A stretch of 64,000 nt of DNA from Sapria himalayana (GCA_029783825.1 JAREIK010014492.1:62001-126000); one strand, 5' to 3'. Positions 22,325 to 34,599 are shown, counted from the stretch's first letter. Numbers and translations: made by a program. The notes: generated by a model not told the origin, from the letters alone.

Positions 22325-22733
22325 AGAAGTTTCAGAAACTACCACTGTTCATGTAGAAAATGATCAGAAACAAGATGTTCCAAAGTCAATGGAGAAAGAA
22401 TTAGAGCATGAAGCACAAGAACAAGTCGTGTCTGAGGCTCAAGGGGTTAGTCGGCCAATTCGTAATAAAAGACCGCCAGCTTGGCACTCGGAGTATGTTA
22501 CGGAGAGCAACATTGCATATTGTCTCCTAACAGAAGATGGAGAACCTTTAACATTTCAAGAAGCTTCAAATAATTCAGATGCATCTCTGTGGATGACAGC
22601 AATGGTGGAAGAAATTGAAGCTCTACACAAGAACAAGACTTGGAAGCTAGTACCATTACCAATCGGAAGAAAAGCTATTGGAAACAAATGGGTTTACAAG
22701 ATAAAATGGGATAGCAATGATCAAATAGAATGA
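22311..22733 (+). pseudogene. Copia linker and RT N-terminus
   Basis: This frame is displaced by one base relative to the integrase part. It contains an acidic linker (KEVSETTTVHVEN), the RPIRNKRPP boundary segment and the start of RT (WMTAMVEEIEALHKNKTW, then KAIGNKWVYKIKW). It is stopped by a TGA at 22731 where copia proteins have the arginine of '[RE]RYKARLV', consistent with CGA to TGA. Confidence 0.9.
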
Positions 22734-23528
22734 TATCGTGCAAGATTGGTGATAAAGGGGTATGCTCAGAAAGAAGGTATTGACTTCAATGAAATTTTTT
22801 CTCCGGTGGTTCGTCTTACAACAATTAGAGTAGTAATGACTCTATGTGCTACACTTGATTTGCATTTGGAGCAGTTAGATGTTAAAACTGCTTTTCTTCA
22901 TGGAGAAATTGAAGAAGAAATTTATATGTTCCAGCCAGAAGGATTTGTTGAAATTGGTAAAGAGAACTTGGTTTGTAAGTTGAACAAATCTCTATACGGT
23001 TTGAAACAAGCACCGAGGTGTTGGTATAAAAGATTTGATTCCTTCATCATGAGCCTTGGATATAATAGACTAAGTTCAGACCATTGTACATACTACAAAA
23101 GGTTTGAAGAAAATGATTTCATCATTTTACTATTATATGTTGATGACATGTTGGTAGCAGACCCAAACAAATGTCGAATCCAAGAATTGAAGGCACAGTT
23201 GGCTAGGGAATTTGATATGAAGGACTTGGGACTAGCAAACAAGATTCTAGGGATGCAGATTTACCGAGATAGAAATAATAAGAAGATTTGGCTTTCTCAA
23301 CAAAATTATTTTAACAAAATCTTACGTCGCTTTAACATGCAAGATAGTAAGCCAATTTCTACCCCTCTTCCTGTTAATTTCAAATTATCCTCAAGTATGT
23401 GTCCTAGCTCGGAAGAAGAGAGGATGAAGATGTCTCGAGTACCGTATGCATCAGCAGTGGGAAGTTTAATGTTTGCAATGATTTGTACAAGACCAGATAT
23501 TGCACAAGCAGTGGGAGTGGTTAGTTGA
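22734..23528 (+). pseudogene. Copia reverse transcriptase core
   Basis: The frame is the same as the 22311 segment. Conserved RT blocks in order are ARLVIKGYAQKEGIDF, FSPVVRLTTIR, LDVKTAFLHGE, KSLYGLKQAPR and the catalytic YVDD at 23136-23147, then the MKDLG and LGMQI segments and the PYASAVGSLMFAM region. The catalytic aspartates are intact. A TGA at 23526 replaces the arginine of the VVSRFM segment, again CGA to TGA. Confidence 0.94.
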
Positions 23529-24128
23529 TTCATGGCAAATCCGGGCTTAGAACATTGGAGTACTGTGAAGAGGATTTTCAGATATCTGAAAGGAACCTCA
23601 AATACTACAATATGTTATGGAAGTTCAGATCTTATTGTCAGAGGTTATGTTGATGCAGACTATGCTGGAAATGTTGATAATAGCAAGTCTACAACAGGTT
23701 ATGTTTTTTCTCTTGCTGGAGGAGCTGTAAGTTGGGTTTCGAAATTGCAGCCTATTGTATCTACTTCTACGACAGAAGCAAAATATGTTGCAGCTACACA
23801 AGCCAGTAAAGAAGCAATCTGGTTTCAAATACTGTTGGAAGAGCTTGGATATAAACAAGATAAGGTTACTTTATTTTGTGATAGTCAAAGTGCTCTACAC
23901 TTTGCAAGAAATCCAGTATTTCACTCCAAGACAAAACACATCAAGGTACAATATCATTTTGTACGAGAGAAAGTAGAAGAAGGAAGTGTGGATTTGCAAA
24001 AGATTGATACTGAAGAAAACATAGCAGATGTTTTAACCAAACCGATCAGCAATGACAAGTTTGAATGGTGTAGAACTTCATGTGGCTTAACAAGATTGGA
24101 AGCATGTATTGACAAGCAAAGAAAGTGA
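23529..24128 (+). pseudogene. Copia RNase H
   Basis: Still in the same frame, this has the RNase H run typical of copia: GYVDADYAG (first Asp), SKSTTGYVF, STSTTEAKYVAA (Glu; the following residue is K instead of the common E), LFCDSQSALH (Asp), KTKHIKVQYHFVRE and ENIADVLTKP. It ends at the TGA at 24126, just before the polypurine tract. The domain itself has no internal stop. Confidence 0.93.
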
Positions 24129-24130
24129 TT

Positions 24131-24144
24131 TTCAAGTGGGAGAA
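24131..24144 (+). promoter_or_regulatory. Polypurine tract of the copia
   Basis: The sequence ttcaagtgggagaa directly abuts the 3' LTR and has the purine-rich core aagtgggagaa used to prime plus-strand synthesis. Confidence 0.8.
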
Positions 24145-24379
24145 TGTTATTTTAATATGGGGGTAGGTGAAAATCACCTTGCCCACATTGGAAAATTGTT
24201 TGGAGATTTCCAAACTTTTTCCTATATAAAGGGCTTTTCTATTTCTTTGAAAATCATTCCCATGTATTCCAATTTCTCATTTTCTTTTGAATGTATTTTA
24301 TTTCCTGATGTAATTTATTGCTTTACTTTTGAATTTTTTATCTTTCAAATTATTACGGGTTTAGTTTTATTTTATAACA
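24145..24379 (+). repeat. 3' LTR of the copia (235 bp)
   Basis: It has the same length and ends as the 5' LTR and five transition differences. The TATA box is at 24223-24230. Confidence 0.95.
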
Positions 24380-24407
24380 GTAATGTCTCATTCAATATTA
24401 ACACTAC
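24380..24407. repeat. Right copy of the 28-bp direct repeat flanking the copia
   Basis: It is identical to 19897-19924 and starts on the base after the terminal CA of the LTR. Confidence 0.9.
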
Positions 24408-26300
24408 CAACATTTGGAAATTATTAAGTCTTCATATTATTAGCTAAGAGATAGCAATGAGTTGGTCTATCGTGTATGTCTCACTTTTCAAAAAAAAAAA
24501 AGATATTGATAATTTTTCATAAATTATCTAATGAATTAAGAAATCTTGGCCATTTGAAGTGGTATCAATCTCTAAAATTTATCCTTTTCAATCTATCTAA
24601 AATAACATGTGATCAAACAATTCTACTAGTGTCCATTATAATGTCAAAACTTGTTTCCTTGGCTTTTAATATATTTTCACACCAAAATATAACTTATGCA
24701 CTATAGATGCTTGAAGAAATGACATGCATATATGATCGATGGCATAGATACATGACATTTCAAACATTAGAAGTTAAATTTCTCGAAGGCTTTTAGAAAT
24801 TAGATTTTCATATCCTCAAACATCAAGTCAAGACAAATTGTGAAATATAAAGTCCAATATATATATATATATATATATCATTTCAATTTTAATATTTTTT
24901 GTTATATGAAATTGTCCATATTAAATTAAAAAAAAATGAACTAAAATAAATTGATATTTCACAACATGAAATTTTAAAAAGTAAAAATTTATAATTTGAT
25001 ATCACATGTTTTGAATAATTATATATAAAAACATGAATCAATTTTTTTTTATCTTGCTCAACTCATTTCCTATGCTACTCAATTTTATTTTCATGTTTTT
25101 AGTCATGATGTTTGAATAGAGTTCATAAATATTACTTCTTTTGAAAACTAAACCAAAAAAAAAAAAATCATTAATTTCTTCTCTCCTTATACTTTATTCG
25201 TTCAATATGGTGAACTATTATTTTTTTCATAATTAGAGAATCAATTATTAGCTATTTTCAAAAACAAAGTTCTTTTAAAAGTTCTGTAACTTGTAGCTCC
25301 TAAAAACTCTTTCTTGCAAGTCATATACTCTTCATTCTGCTAAATCATAGGCCAAAGCTAGAATTAGTAAATGCTTTGAAAGAAACTAGCCTCATACACC
25401 CTTCTTCTAATAAAATCACACACTTGTATTTATTGAGTATCATTTAGTAGGATTTAATTTTGTTATAAATTAGTTAATGATATTTCAATTCTTGCTATAT
25501 TTGGTGGGTGCATTATATGACTATGAACTTTGGTGCAAGGTAGTGTTTCTCATTTTAGTTTTTATTTGTGAATATGATTTTTATTACACATGGTATAAGG
25601 GATGTTTCTTTGTAAAATTAGTGACACATAGTCAATGTCACAACCACCACCACCACCATTATAGCCATACCATGAGCCAAGAAAGTTCAAATATTAAGTC
25701 AATATGCTATTGAACAATTTTTCATTTTCTACAACTATTTTAAAACTTAAAAATCTTTTATTTATGTTTCTTTTTCTTAGATTATTGCTTGTAGATTGAA
25801 AGATCTTGATGAAAGGACTATTATCATCATAGATAGATTTAATAGATCTTACCTTTAATTCCATATAGATTGATGTTCTATGTTACAAAGTCAGATTTGA
25901 AGTGAGTGGAAGTTTCAAATCTTCACTAATATTTATCATAGAGTAATTCAAGTATCCACAGTAGTTTCTAGACCCAATAGGATAAGGATGATTAGCCACA
26001 TTATTTTGGTACATCTTATTGCTCTACGTAGTAGAGAGACAATAAGATAACACCTACTATTTGTTCTCATTACAATGTAGTGGCCAAACTCAAGACAAGT
26101 GTCGGATGTAATACATTGAGTTAAAGAATTGTTTACACATAAGAGGTGGTACAATGATTCAAGCATCAAACTCTCAGACAACCATCTTTTAATCAATTCA
26201 TACTATCTTATTTTTTTTATAAGTATCATTAAGTATTATTTATTTCTATTATAAATTAGTTTTTGTTATTTGTATTGACAATTATTGAATTTTTAAAATA
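24408..26300. other. Unclassified AT-rich stretch
   Basis: No gene, LTR or inverted repeat is supported. It contains an AT microsatellite (about 24858-24880) and several A or T runs. A short histidine run encoded near 25640-25668 is just a CAC repeat in a chance frame. Confidence 0.5.
24858..24880. repeat. AT microsatellite
   Basis: An uninterrupted run of alternating A and T of about 23 bases. Confidence 0.8.
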
Positions 26301-28390
26301 AAATTTTTACAAAAAAAAAAATGGCATGCGCTTATCCATATAAGCTACCTACCTATCCTAATTACATTAGGAATCAGAGCATTATTGTTTTGAGTTTGTA
26401 ACATAGCATATTTCATAAACCCACTGAATGAACCATGGATATAATTAACTAATTATATAACAAAAAAAGTACCTTCATTTTTTGAAAATTCACATTTTGT
26501 ACTTTCTAGTACAACTAGCCCAATAACATCATCTACAAGTAATCCTCATAGATAAAAGTGCCCACCAATAATCTAGAAACCAAAAACCATTGTGCCAACA
26601 CTCTGGTTAGTTGCCTCAAAAAAATCTCGATCTTAATTCACTATTTCTCATATATATATCACATATATGTTATGACATCACATATCATACATATAAAAAA
26701 TGATCTGAATTTTAAAATTATGAATTTTAATTTTGATCTGATTGATTTCTTTCAACATGTGATGTGTGTATAAAGCATTAAAATTCTTTTAGCCTCACAA
26801 ATTATGATGAACCTCTAACAAGATATTATGACTATCTAAGTTACTCGATTACTACTTAATCCATTATCAATATTATAATCTATTTGTTACACGATATATT
26901 AATTGATCATAATGTATGAATTAAATCTTTCATATATGCTTCAATTATTTTTTTTATTATAAAATAGATTGACAAAGTAAATGATATAAAAAATCATTTA
27001 TTTATTTATTTAAGCATAGTCTTGTATTTTGTAGTCTTGCTTATTGAGGGATCTAAAGATATCGCTCTGTAAAATATGACAAATTTCATCCTATTTACAC
27101 ATTCCTCCATATGATCAAGTTTATATCCAATCACAGTCAATATTATTATAATATTACAAATGGCATTTGGTTGTATCAAAACATAGAGTTTCTCATGTTG
27201 GAATCATTATTGATACAAGTTTGGTGACTAAAAAATATTATTATAAAAGAATTAGTTATGACATTGTATCCATTTAGTATTGTCATAGGGCATTTGTCCA
27301 GTATAATATCCTTAAACAAGTATCTATTTGTCGACTTCATATCACATATCCATGATCAACAAAACATAATCATTGATTAGACTCCACACTAGTCTTGATT
27401 TATTATTATTCTACCAATATTGAGCAAAACTATGAATGTTTAGAATAAAACTCATTAATTCTTTGGGGTTTTACTATCAAATTACATGCTTAATGACCAT
27501 AAGCATATTTACATATTTATGAAAAAATATCTTTTTGATTTAGTGAAATGTATAATAATGTTGATTACATCATTTCATTGGACACATAATTAATAATCAC
27601 TCGCTTGTTTTGGGTCCAAACAAACATGTATCTCATACTCATTGTCCTAGTATTACCCTATTGTTATTATAAAATATGTCTTTTGGATTTGTAATGCTAG
27701 AAATTATTCTTAGACCTTAAACAAACTTTTTGATCCAAATTATTCTTGGATTTGTAAATAGAAATTATATCTATTTAGGGGTGCTAATGAATGCACGCGA
27801 ATTTTATAACTATAAAATTCTAATTATAACAAAGTTGCTTGTTGTTTGCTTCAAGTTTACCCTTATGTTGGGGTTAAATTTGTGTCACCTAGGATTCTTA
27901 GCTTGCATGTCATATTCTCCTTCTCTCCTCTTTTTTTATTTATGATAGCTTTTATACTTTGGGGATTTGTGTGATATTTTAAGTTGGAAATCATGACACA
28001 TAATTAAAATAGAAACAATGATATCTATTAGAATCTTCTTTAGAGTGCAAATTTCATGGCACTAGGAATGGAAATGATAGTTGCTTTTCTTTCTAATCTG
28101 ACTAATATATCATTTAAGTAATAATGGATCATTCCAAAAAGAATATTTCATATCATAAAATGGAGCTAATATATATTTTTTAATAATTTTATCTATGTGA
28201 TGTGAAAAGTGGTGCTAAAATACCGCATGCTAAATAATTCGAAAAATCAGCATACTATAGAAGTCGAGTTTTGACTTTCAAAATTCGCTCATTCGAAAAG
28301 TTTTTTGAAATTTTAGTTTTTTGAAAATTTGTCATCTCCATATTTTAATTATGATAAATGAATAATTATCACATTGTCACTCCCATTTTT
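26301..28390. other. Unclassified repeat-like stretch
   Basis: No coding sequence is seen. The part around 26950-27720 has the look of a non-coding LTR (moderate complexity, no long frames), but I could not find paired ends. The part 27920-28090 resembles 3890-4090 (shared tatactttg.g.at and aagttggaaatcatgaca-type phrases), so the left edge of an inverted R-family copy probably begins here. Confidence 0.35.
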
Positions 28391-28394
28391 TAAA

Positions 28395-29765
28395 GATAAA
28401 ATTATTAGAGTTGTAGTATCCACATTATCAGCATGGATTTAGCTTAATTTTTTTATCATTAAATATAATGGCACTACATAATCTATATAAATAACCAACC
28501 TCGTTTACTCCAAATATCTATGGTCATAATTTGTCAAAGGAAAAAGCCACAACCAATACTTATTTCTTCATCATTGTATAATTCACTTAGGATTTATTTA
28601 ATATACAACTTACATAAAAGATCATTCTAAAAATTTTATCTCACTTATTTCCCAACATTAATGCTCTTAGGGCATGTGCACTCACATCTAAAATAATGAG
28701 AAATATTTTTTTCTATCATGGAAAAATCAAGATTGGAATTTAAATGCAATTTTTTAGTTCTTCAAATACTTCTATATTCACGATCAAAGTTAAAAACATC
28801 TTTTTCCATTTATTTAAATAATAGTCTAGCTATTTTCAAAAAGTTATGAATGAATGTCCTATAAAAGTACACAAGTTTACCCCTTTTATAATAATAGCGT
28901 ATGGTAAATTTTTGATGATTGATACTTTTGCATGATCGGTATCTAAACCTCTAGCTAACACTGAATATCCCAATACTATTATCTAGTTAAGTATGAAATG
29001 ATATTTTTTCCTAATTTAAGACAAAATTATTTTCTTTACTTACATTTAATACAACTTCTAAATTATGTAAAAATTCTTTGGAAGAATCTCAAAAAACTAA
29101 AAAAATTATCCATGAATATCTTTATAATTTCTTCGTTAAGATTGATAAAAATTACATTCATGCTTCTTTGAAACATAATAGGTGCATTACATAATCCAAA
29201 TAGTATATATTCTTTGAAAGTAATAATAAGAATAGAAAGAAATTATGTCCAATATTTTATGAGTGAATTATACTCACCCATGGGCTAATAGATATTTCTT
29301 AAATAAATACGTGTGTTTAATCATTTAATAATCTCTTTTTTTACTAAAACTTTCATAATGAGATTTAGTCATCACAAAGGTTAAATCTTTAGCTTCATAT
29401 CTTCTTCTATAAAAATTATATGCATGCATACTAATAGACTAATCATCTTGATATTGCCTAGTGAATCAATCCAGAGTAGTTTTATAATTTCTTATGAGAT
29501 TCACATTTTAGGTCCCCATATTCTTTTTTATCAATGATGAAATAATATTGGGTTTTATTTTATTTTCTCCTAGAAAAGCATAATGATGGTGATTGGGTAA
29601 TGCATTCAAAATTAGCCCGTCTAGGTTTTCCCAATATGTTGGAAATTGTGCATCCAAATTCATGGCTCCTTCGAAAGCCACGACCATATCTATCAAATAC
29701 TCTCTTCCTTGGGGTTTTTGCTTTATCCGTCCTCATCATTCTCTTCAAATTGTCATCATTATTTG
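28395..29765 (-). pseudogene. Ty3/gypsy pol relic, Athila-like (RT and RNase H)
   Basis: Read on the minus strand from right to left. At 29590-29530 is the segment LPNHHHYAFLGENK, matching the LP.HL.YAFLGE lead-in of Athila-type pol. At 29215-29105 it reads LFGLCNAPIMFQRSM and then FMDNF, the RT catalytic motif F[MV]DDF with the second aspartate changed to asparagine (29105-29107). Then come GHSF/KIARLLFK-type pieces of the RT thumb near 28860-28810, DVSAHALRA (RNase H start) near 28690, and FRMIFYVS...LN near 28610. Frames shift several times. Protease, integrase and LTRs are not attached. Confidence 0.72.
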
Positions 29766-29979
29766 GTTGATATTTATTCAAAGTCTCAAGTTATCTTTTT
29801 ACATGAATAATTAATTAACTTACATTGACTAACTAAACTGAATAGTACCTAGTAATGGTGTAAAAATTTTGTTATGATTTTATTACTCTATCTAATTTAA
29901 TTTGTCAGGTGATGTCTTAATAATTTTTTGATGAGAGTATTTCAACAACTTAGATTCATAAGTACATGGGTCATACAAT

Positions 29980-31260
29980 TAGTATAATAGACATTTATCT
30001 AGATATTAAACATTTGGGGATTGTATCAGTATATCAGCTACTCAATAATGAGATAACCTATTTTCACTAAAATTGATACTCATTATTGAACAATCTTAAG
30101 TCAATGATTTAATTAATTTAATCTATGTGATACTATTAAGTTTCTCAACATATATAAAGTTGGACACATAACAAAGGTTATGGTATTTTGTAATGATCCC
30201 TTACCCTAATGGCATACAAGGTGGGTTTAATTATTAATCTCTTCTAAATGGTGGTCTCCTTGTAGTAGCCTCACATATAAGTCGCCATCAAGATAATAAT
30301 TTATGTGTGAGAATTATTCATAATCTTATACCCTTTAGGTATCTTCATCTACTCTTGATGGTTGTTTTGTACACAAACTTATAGTCTCTAAACCTATTTA
30401 TCATAAAGACCAATGATCTATATGGTTTATAAATATTTATATTTTTAGCTTCATAATTTCCATCCAATCATAATTAATGTATGATTATCTCAAGATTCAC
30501 TTGTGGGAACCATCTCAAGACTCACAATGTGGTGATAGCTCATAAAAGCTATCACCTCATTGTGAGTTAAAATATACTCATGCATGTCTCAAGGATTACA
30601 TCTCATCATCCTCACTAGTAGTGATGCAACTCTCACATTGAAGATAAACCTTTTTGGAAGATATTCTATATAATATCTATCTTAATCAATAACTATTTTA
30701 TTTTAAGATGTATATTATGGATTGACATATAAAAGCATTTATACTTTTAACTTCGTAAGCAATATACTCAAGATAAATAGCATACCTAAATTTTAAAATT
30801 CAGCATATAAGTTTATCTCATGCATGACAATCAAAAGAGTTGTCGCTTTTTTTCTATTTAATGCATATGTGAGTCTCATAGTTTTATTATCACCGTCTAT
30901 CATGATAATTTCACACAAATCACTACTAATAGTCAAAATTCATATTCAACTTTTATTTAGTCATTATTATCAATATACATACATAAAATAAATCAAATCA
31001 TTAATACATTCATAATTCAAACTAATTATATCATAAAATTCAAATTACAAATACCCTAGACCATAATAGTTTTGTATAAATTTCTGAATATATCCCTAAC
31101 TTAGAAGGGTTTGAGATCTGTGTCACCCAACTTTAGGGATTTACATAAATCATGCATCTCTTTCTTGCTTGAAGAATCCTATGGGGTACAAAATTCATCC
31201 CTAGGATTTTTAGTTATTATGGTTTTGCTTGTAGTATGAGAGAGAATGAGAAGAAATAAG
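29980..31260 (-). repeat. R-family LTR-like repeat, copy 3 (inverted)
   Basis: Inverted family motifs occur near 30448-30475 and 30748-30790, about 300 bases apart as elsewhere. It also has the inverted forms of the 'gataatgagacaatctat' and 'gaggtgatagctttta' type phrases. 30490-30570 holds a local inverted duplication (ggtgatagct / agctatcacc, about 30530-30563). The R3 copy may be the LTR belonging to the minus-strand pol relic at 28.4-29.8 kb, as orientation agrees. Confidence 0.5.
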
Positions 31261-31389
31261 AGTTATTTAAGAAATTTTTTATATTTTACTTTTTTACTTG
31301 GGCAGCTTTGCATTATTCTAAGTAAGAAGGCATGAATTTTAAAGGAAAGTTATAATTTTGGCTTTTATCTCTTCAAATTGAGGTCTCAA

Positions 31390-32360
31390 CTCTAGAAAAT
31401 AAATGTGACTCTATTCAATATCTTGATACTTTTACAACATATGGTCATGATGCTAACAATGACCATGACTTGGACCTAATCTCTCTATAACACAAAATTA
31501 TGACACTTGAAAATGACCAAAACTTCATACTTTTTTTTCATTTGTAGTCCATAGAGGGCCACAATACTATGAAGTAGCCATAGAGTAAAGTTGATTTCTC
31601 ATATTGTTATATAGTCGTGGTATTATGTGGAGGTCATGACATTGGAAAATGATATTTCTTGATATGTATTTAGTCACAAGAATGATGAATGATTTCTTTT
31701 ATATGTATTTAGACGCAAAAAATATCTTTAATGTGTTGGTTGTGGCTATGACATGAGGAACTAGACATAGAGCAAGAGAAACCATTCAAATTTCTAAAGT
31801 GTCCATGATATGATAAGTGACTATTGTACTAATATTTTCTTTTCTCATATAACATATTTTATGACACTGTTAGGATGCTACAACATAGTTTGCACATATA
31901 AGTTGTGGATATATTATTATTGAGGACAATAGTTATAGCCTTGAAAATGATCGTACTCGAGTAATGTCAAATGTCCTCTATAACATTTAGTGTTCAAAAA
32001 TTCATGCCTCTAAATAATCACTATAGCTTTGGAATGAATAGTTATGACTCTTTAATTTTTCATACCTTAAAGTCATAATTGTATAAAAACTATCATAACT
32101 TTGACTTGAGACTCTCCAATCATATAAAAATAAAGAAATGGTCATAATAAAATTAGTAATGATCTTGAGTATTAGTGGGTCACTTAATTGCTATAATAGA
32201 AAATTAATATCACAACTATTTAAATTTTCCAATCTATGTATGGTTATGACTCTATGATAAATTTTCAATAATAAAAAATATGTCGTATAGTATGGTATAA
32301 AGATTATGCTAGAAAGTTAATATGGTCATGGTATACAAGAATTACTCTTGACCAATCAGC
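31390..32360. repeat. Degenerate 'tcatgac' array, inverted orientation
   Basis: A long non-coding stretch where tggtcatgatgctaa, gaccatgactt, ataacacaaaattatgacac and similar phrases recur. Together with the preceding R copy it mirrors the array-plus-R order found on the plus strand at 42.9-45.1 kb. Confidence 0.45.
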
Positions 32361-32879
32361 TAGAGTTTTAGCCAAGGTTGAACACTAAAACTATTTGAGA
32401 CACTATGATCTATCTCATCTGCTAAATATCTCCAAAAACTCATTGATTTCATAGATATTTATTAAAACTCTTTAAAATTGAAAAAATCATGAAATTGATA
32501 CATATTAATACTTTTCTCACATATACACATCATTATCAACCATCAAAATATACAAGAATAGATGATAATTTGTATATCAAACACTATGCAAGAATCACAA
32601 AGGGGAGGCATCTAAGATTTCACTCATACAATATTTGCAACTAAATCCATGATAAATTTTATGAAGGTGGATAACCTAAATTTTTCTGAGAGTAAATAAA
32701 AGAATGTGACAAATCATAATAAATGGCCAAGAAATAATTTTCCATTGACTGGAAAAAAATTATTCATGAAGGGTGAAAAGAAAAGAATGTTTTTAGCATT
32801 TTTTTTCTTTGTGATGGGGTCACATATGATTTGTGGTTGTATAAAAACTTATTATTATTAAATAGAATTCAATTTTTTG

Positions 32880-33560
32880 AGTTCAATTGAATGTAAAAAA
32901 TGTAGCATACAAAGATGCTAATGTTAAAAAATTTCACCATTATTTGCCATAATGCCAAAGCATTGATGGATATAAGTGCATTCAATCTTTTTATTTCTCA
33001 AAAAATCATGAAGAAATTATATCTTAATATAACCAAAAGTAATGGTTAGATCAAGATAGTAAACTCTAAATAAATTTTAATAATTGGCATCATATGAAAC
33101 ATGGAGGTCCAATTGAAAGATTGGAATGGAAAAAATAATTGAAGTGATTCCCTTGGATGATTAATACTTAATACTTGGATTAAATTTTTTATATTAAATA
33201 AATATATTCTTAGTATTGATTATTGATTGTATATGTTTCTTAGATCTTATTTAGCAATATATTATCTCGATAAAATGAAGTAATAGACATTCATCAAAGA
33301 ATATTATCATCAATGCAATTAGCAAAATGTTTGAGACAAAATGAAGTAATTTGTCTAGTAAACCTAAAGATTCATGAGAAATTCGAGGCTAGTAGCAAGA
33401 TGCCTATATGGATGTTGGAACTTTTTTGACTTTTTTTGACATATCATTCCAATCATGTTTCCAAACAATTTACCACCCAAGAGATAGGCGGACCATTAAA
33501 TTGAGTTGGTACTAAATCATATGGATCACGTAAAACTCAAGGACCTAAGTGAAAAATTAG
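32880..33560 (+). pseudogene. Ty3/gypsy protease relic up to the RT lead-in
   Basis: Near 32961-33050 the plus strand reads ALMDISAFNLFISQKIMKKL, matching the gypsy protease pattern ALVD[TS]GA[TS].[NS]F[IV]S, with D-I-S-A in place of D-T-G-A. It continues into LNITKSNG, then VNSK and, after stops, MEVQLKDWNGK and IPLDD-type segments, LSSMQLAK near 33310 and, near 33470, the PPRD/E.GTKP-like RT lead-in. It is on the opposite strand to the pol at 28.4-29.8 kb, so it is a separate fragment. Confidence 0.6.
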
Positions 33561-34025
33561 AACAATTCATTTATTTTGAGTATATTTGACTTTGAAATGC
33601 TCAATATGATACTGGACCAGTGAATTTTTTTTAAGCATGACACTGTTCGCTTTGAAGATCCGACTTGTTTTTGTTTTATGTAGAACCCTAATTATTTTAT
33701 AAATATATATATTATATCCGTAATCAAAAGTGCATGCTTTATTCTTCTTCTCTCTTTCTCTCAATTATGTACTGAAATATTTTAGGTTAATAAATCTGCA
33801 AGTGTTGTGACTTTTTCTAATAGATGTATTTAGTCATATTGGAGTGCTAGTGAACTATGTTAAAACTGATTTTGCTAGTTGTATTGGATACCTAGTGAAC
33901 TATGTTATACTAATATTTAGTGTAGTTGAGTTATATTCTTCTTGTTCCCGCTAATATTGTGTTATATTCAAAATAATCCACTTAATGTTACATTTAGCAA
34001 AATCGCTATTTAAATATAGAGAAAA
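33561..34025. other. Non-coding stretch with a small tandem duplication
   Basis: Two diverged units of about 58 bp occupy 33830-33920, sharing ttgtattgga/catattggag and gctagtgaactatgtta. A TATA-like tataaatata (33699-33708) and a CT-rich run (33742-33760) precede it and would fit a promoter or LTR, but no ends were found. Confidence 0.4.
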
Positions 34026-34029
34026 TTCT

Positions 34030-34500
34030 AACAATAATGATTATGCATTGACTATTGGTCATAATAAGTTGATGATAAATAATAAATATTTGAATGACAT
34101 GTTTCTTTAATATTGAAATACTAAAAGGACAACTATGAAGGGATCTTAATTGATTGTGATAGTTCAAGTATAATGACTACCTTGAATACCAGTATGGTAT
34201 TCAGACATTTTCATACTAATCTATAATTATTCCAACAACTAGACATAATATTAACTAAATACTAAAGAAATATCATCATAAATAACAAAGTCAGAAAATC
34301 ATAGTCTTAGTATATTTTTGAAGACTAAGTATATCTATTTAATTCGAGCAGTTGTTAGTTCATTATTGATTGATTAAATTATCTACATAATTTCTATGGG
34401 ATTAATATCTGAATTTATATCCACTTTATAACTTATATATGGAATGATATTAAACAAAAGATTCTTGCCCAATGAGATTTTGGTATCATGTCAATTATGA
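34030..34500 (+). repeat. R-family LTR-like repeat, copy 4 (3' part)
   Basis: It matches the right-hand part of copies 2, 6 and 10: the 'aggacaactatgaaggga' block, 'attccaacaactag' and the final 'tttctatgggattaatatctg' block occur in order. The left-hand part with the paired motif is missing. A primer-site-like sequence follows. Confidence 0.42.
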
Positions 34501-34532
34501 TAATTTGGCACCCTCACATAGTTTTAATATTT

Positions 34533-34557
34533 TTTGGTGAGGTTGCTAGGAATTATT
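34533..34557 (+). promoter_or_regulatory. Possible decayed primer binding site (tggcgccgttgccgggga type)
   Basis: The sequence tttggtgaggttgctagg (34533-34550) resembles the tttggcgccgttgccggg leader typical of Athila/Tat gypsy elements, with changes mainly C to T and G to A. A second weak match, atttggcaccctcaca, is at 34502. Its position just after the R repeat fits an LTR followed by a primer site. Confidence 0.3.
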
Positions 34558-34599
34558 TAGTTATATCTTGATTAGTGAAATTGAATTGATATAATTTTT

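Larger units (their letters stand above)
19925..24379 (+). mobile_element. Ty1/copia LTR retrotransposon, 4455 bp
   Basis: A recent, nearly complete element: LTRs at 19925-20159 and 24145-24379, primer binding site at 20161, gag-pol at 20360-24128, and a purine-rich tract at 24131-24144. Order is Gag, protease, integrase, RT, RNase H, which defines Ty1/copia. LTRs differ at 5 of 235 sites, all transitions (about 98% identity), suggesting an insertion under or about one million years old if the usual plant LTR rate of 1.3e-8 applies. It cannot act alone: three in-frame TGA stops, a frame-changing deletion after 22320, and a lost zinc-knuckle cysteine. Confidence 0.95.

Noticed and set aside
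25615..25680. Histidine-rich peptide in the 25477-25713 frame
   Set aside because: It is a short CAC repeat in a T-rich chance frame with no other support.
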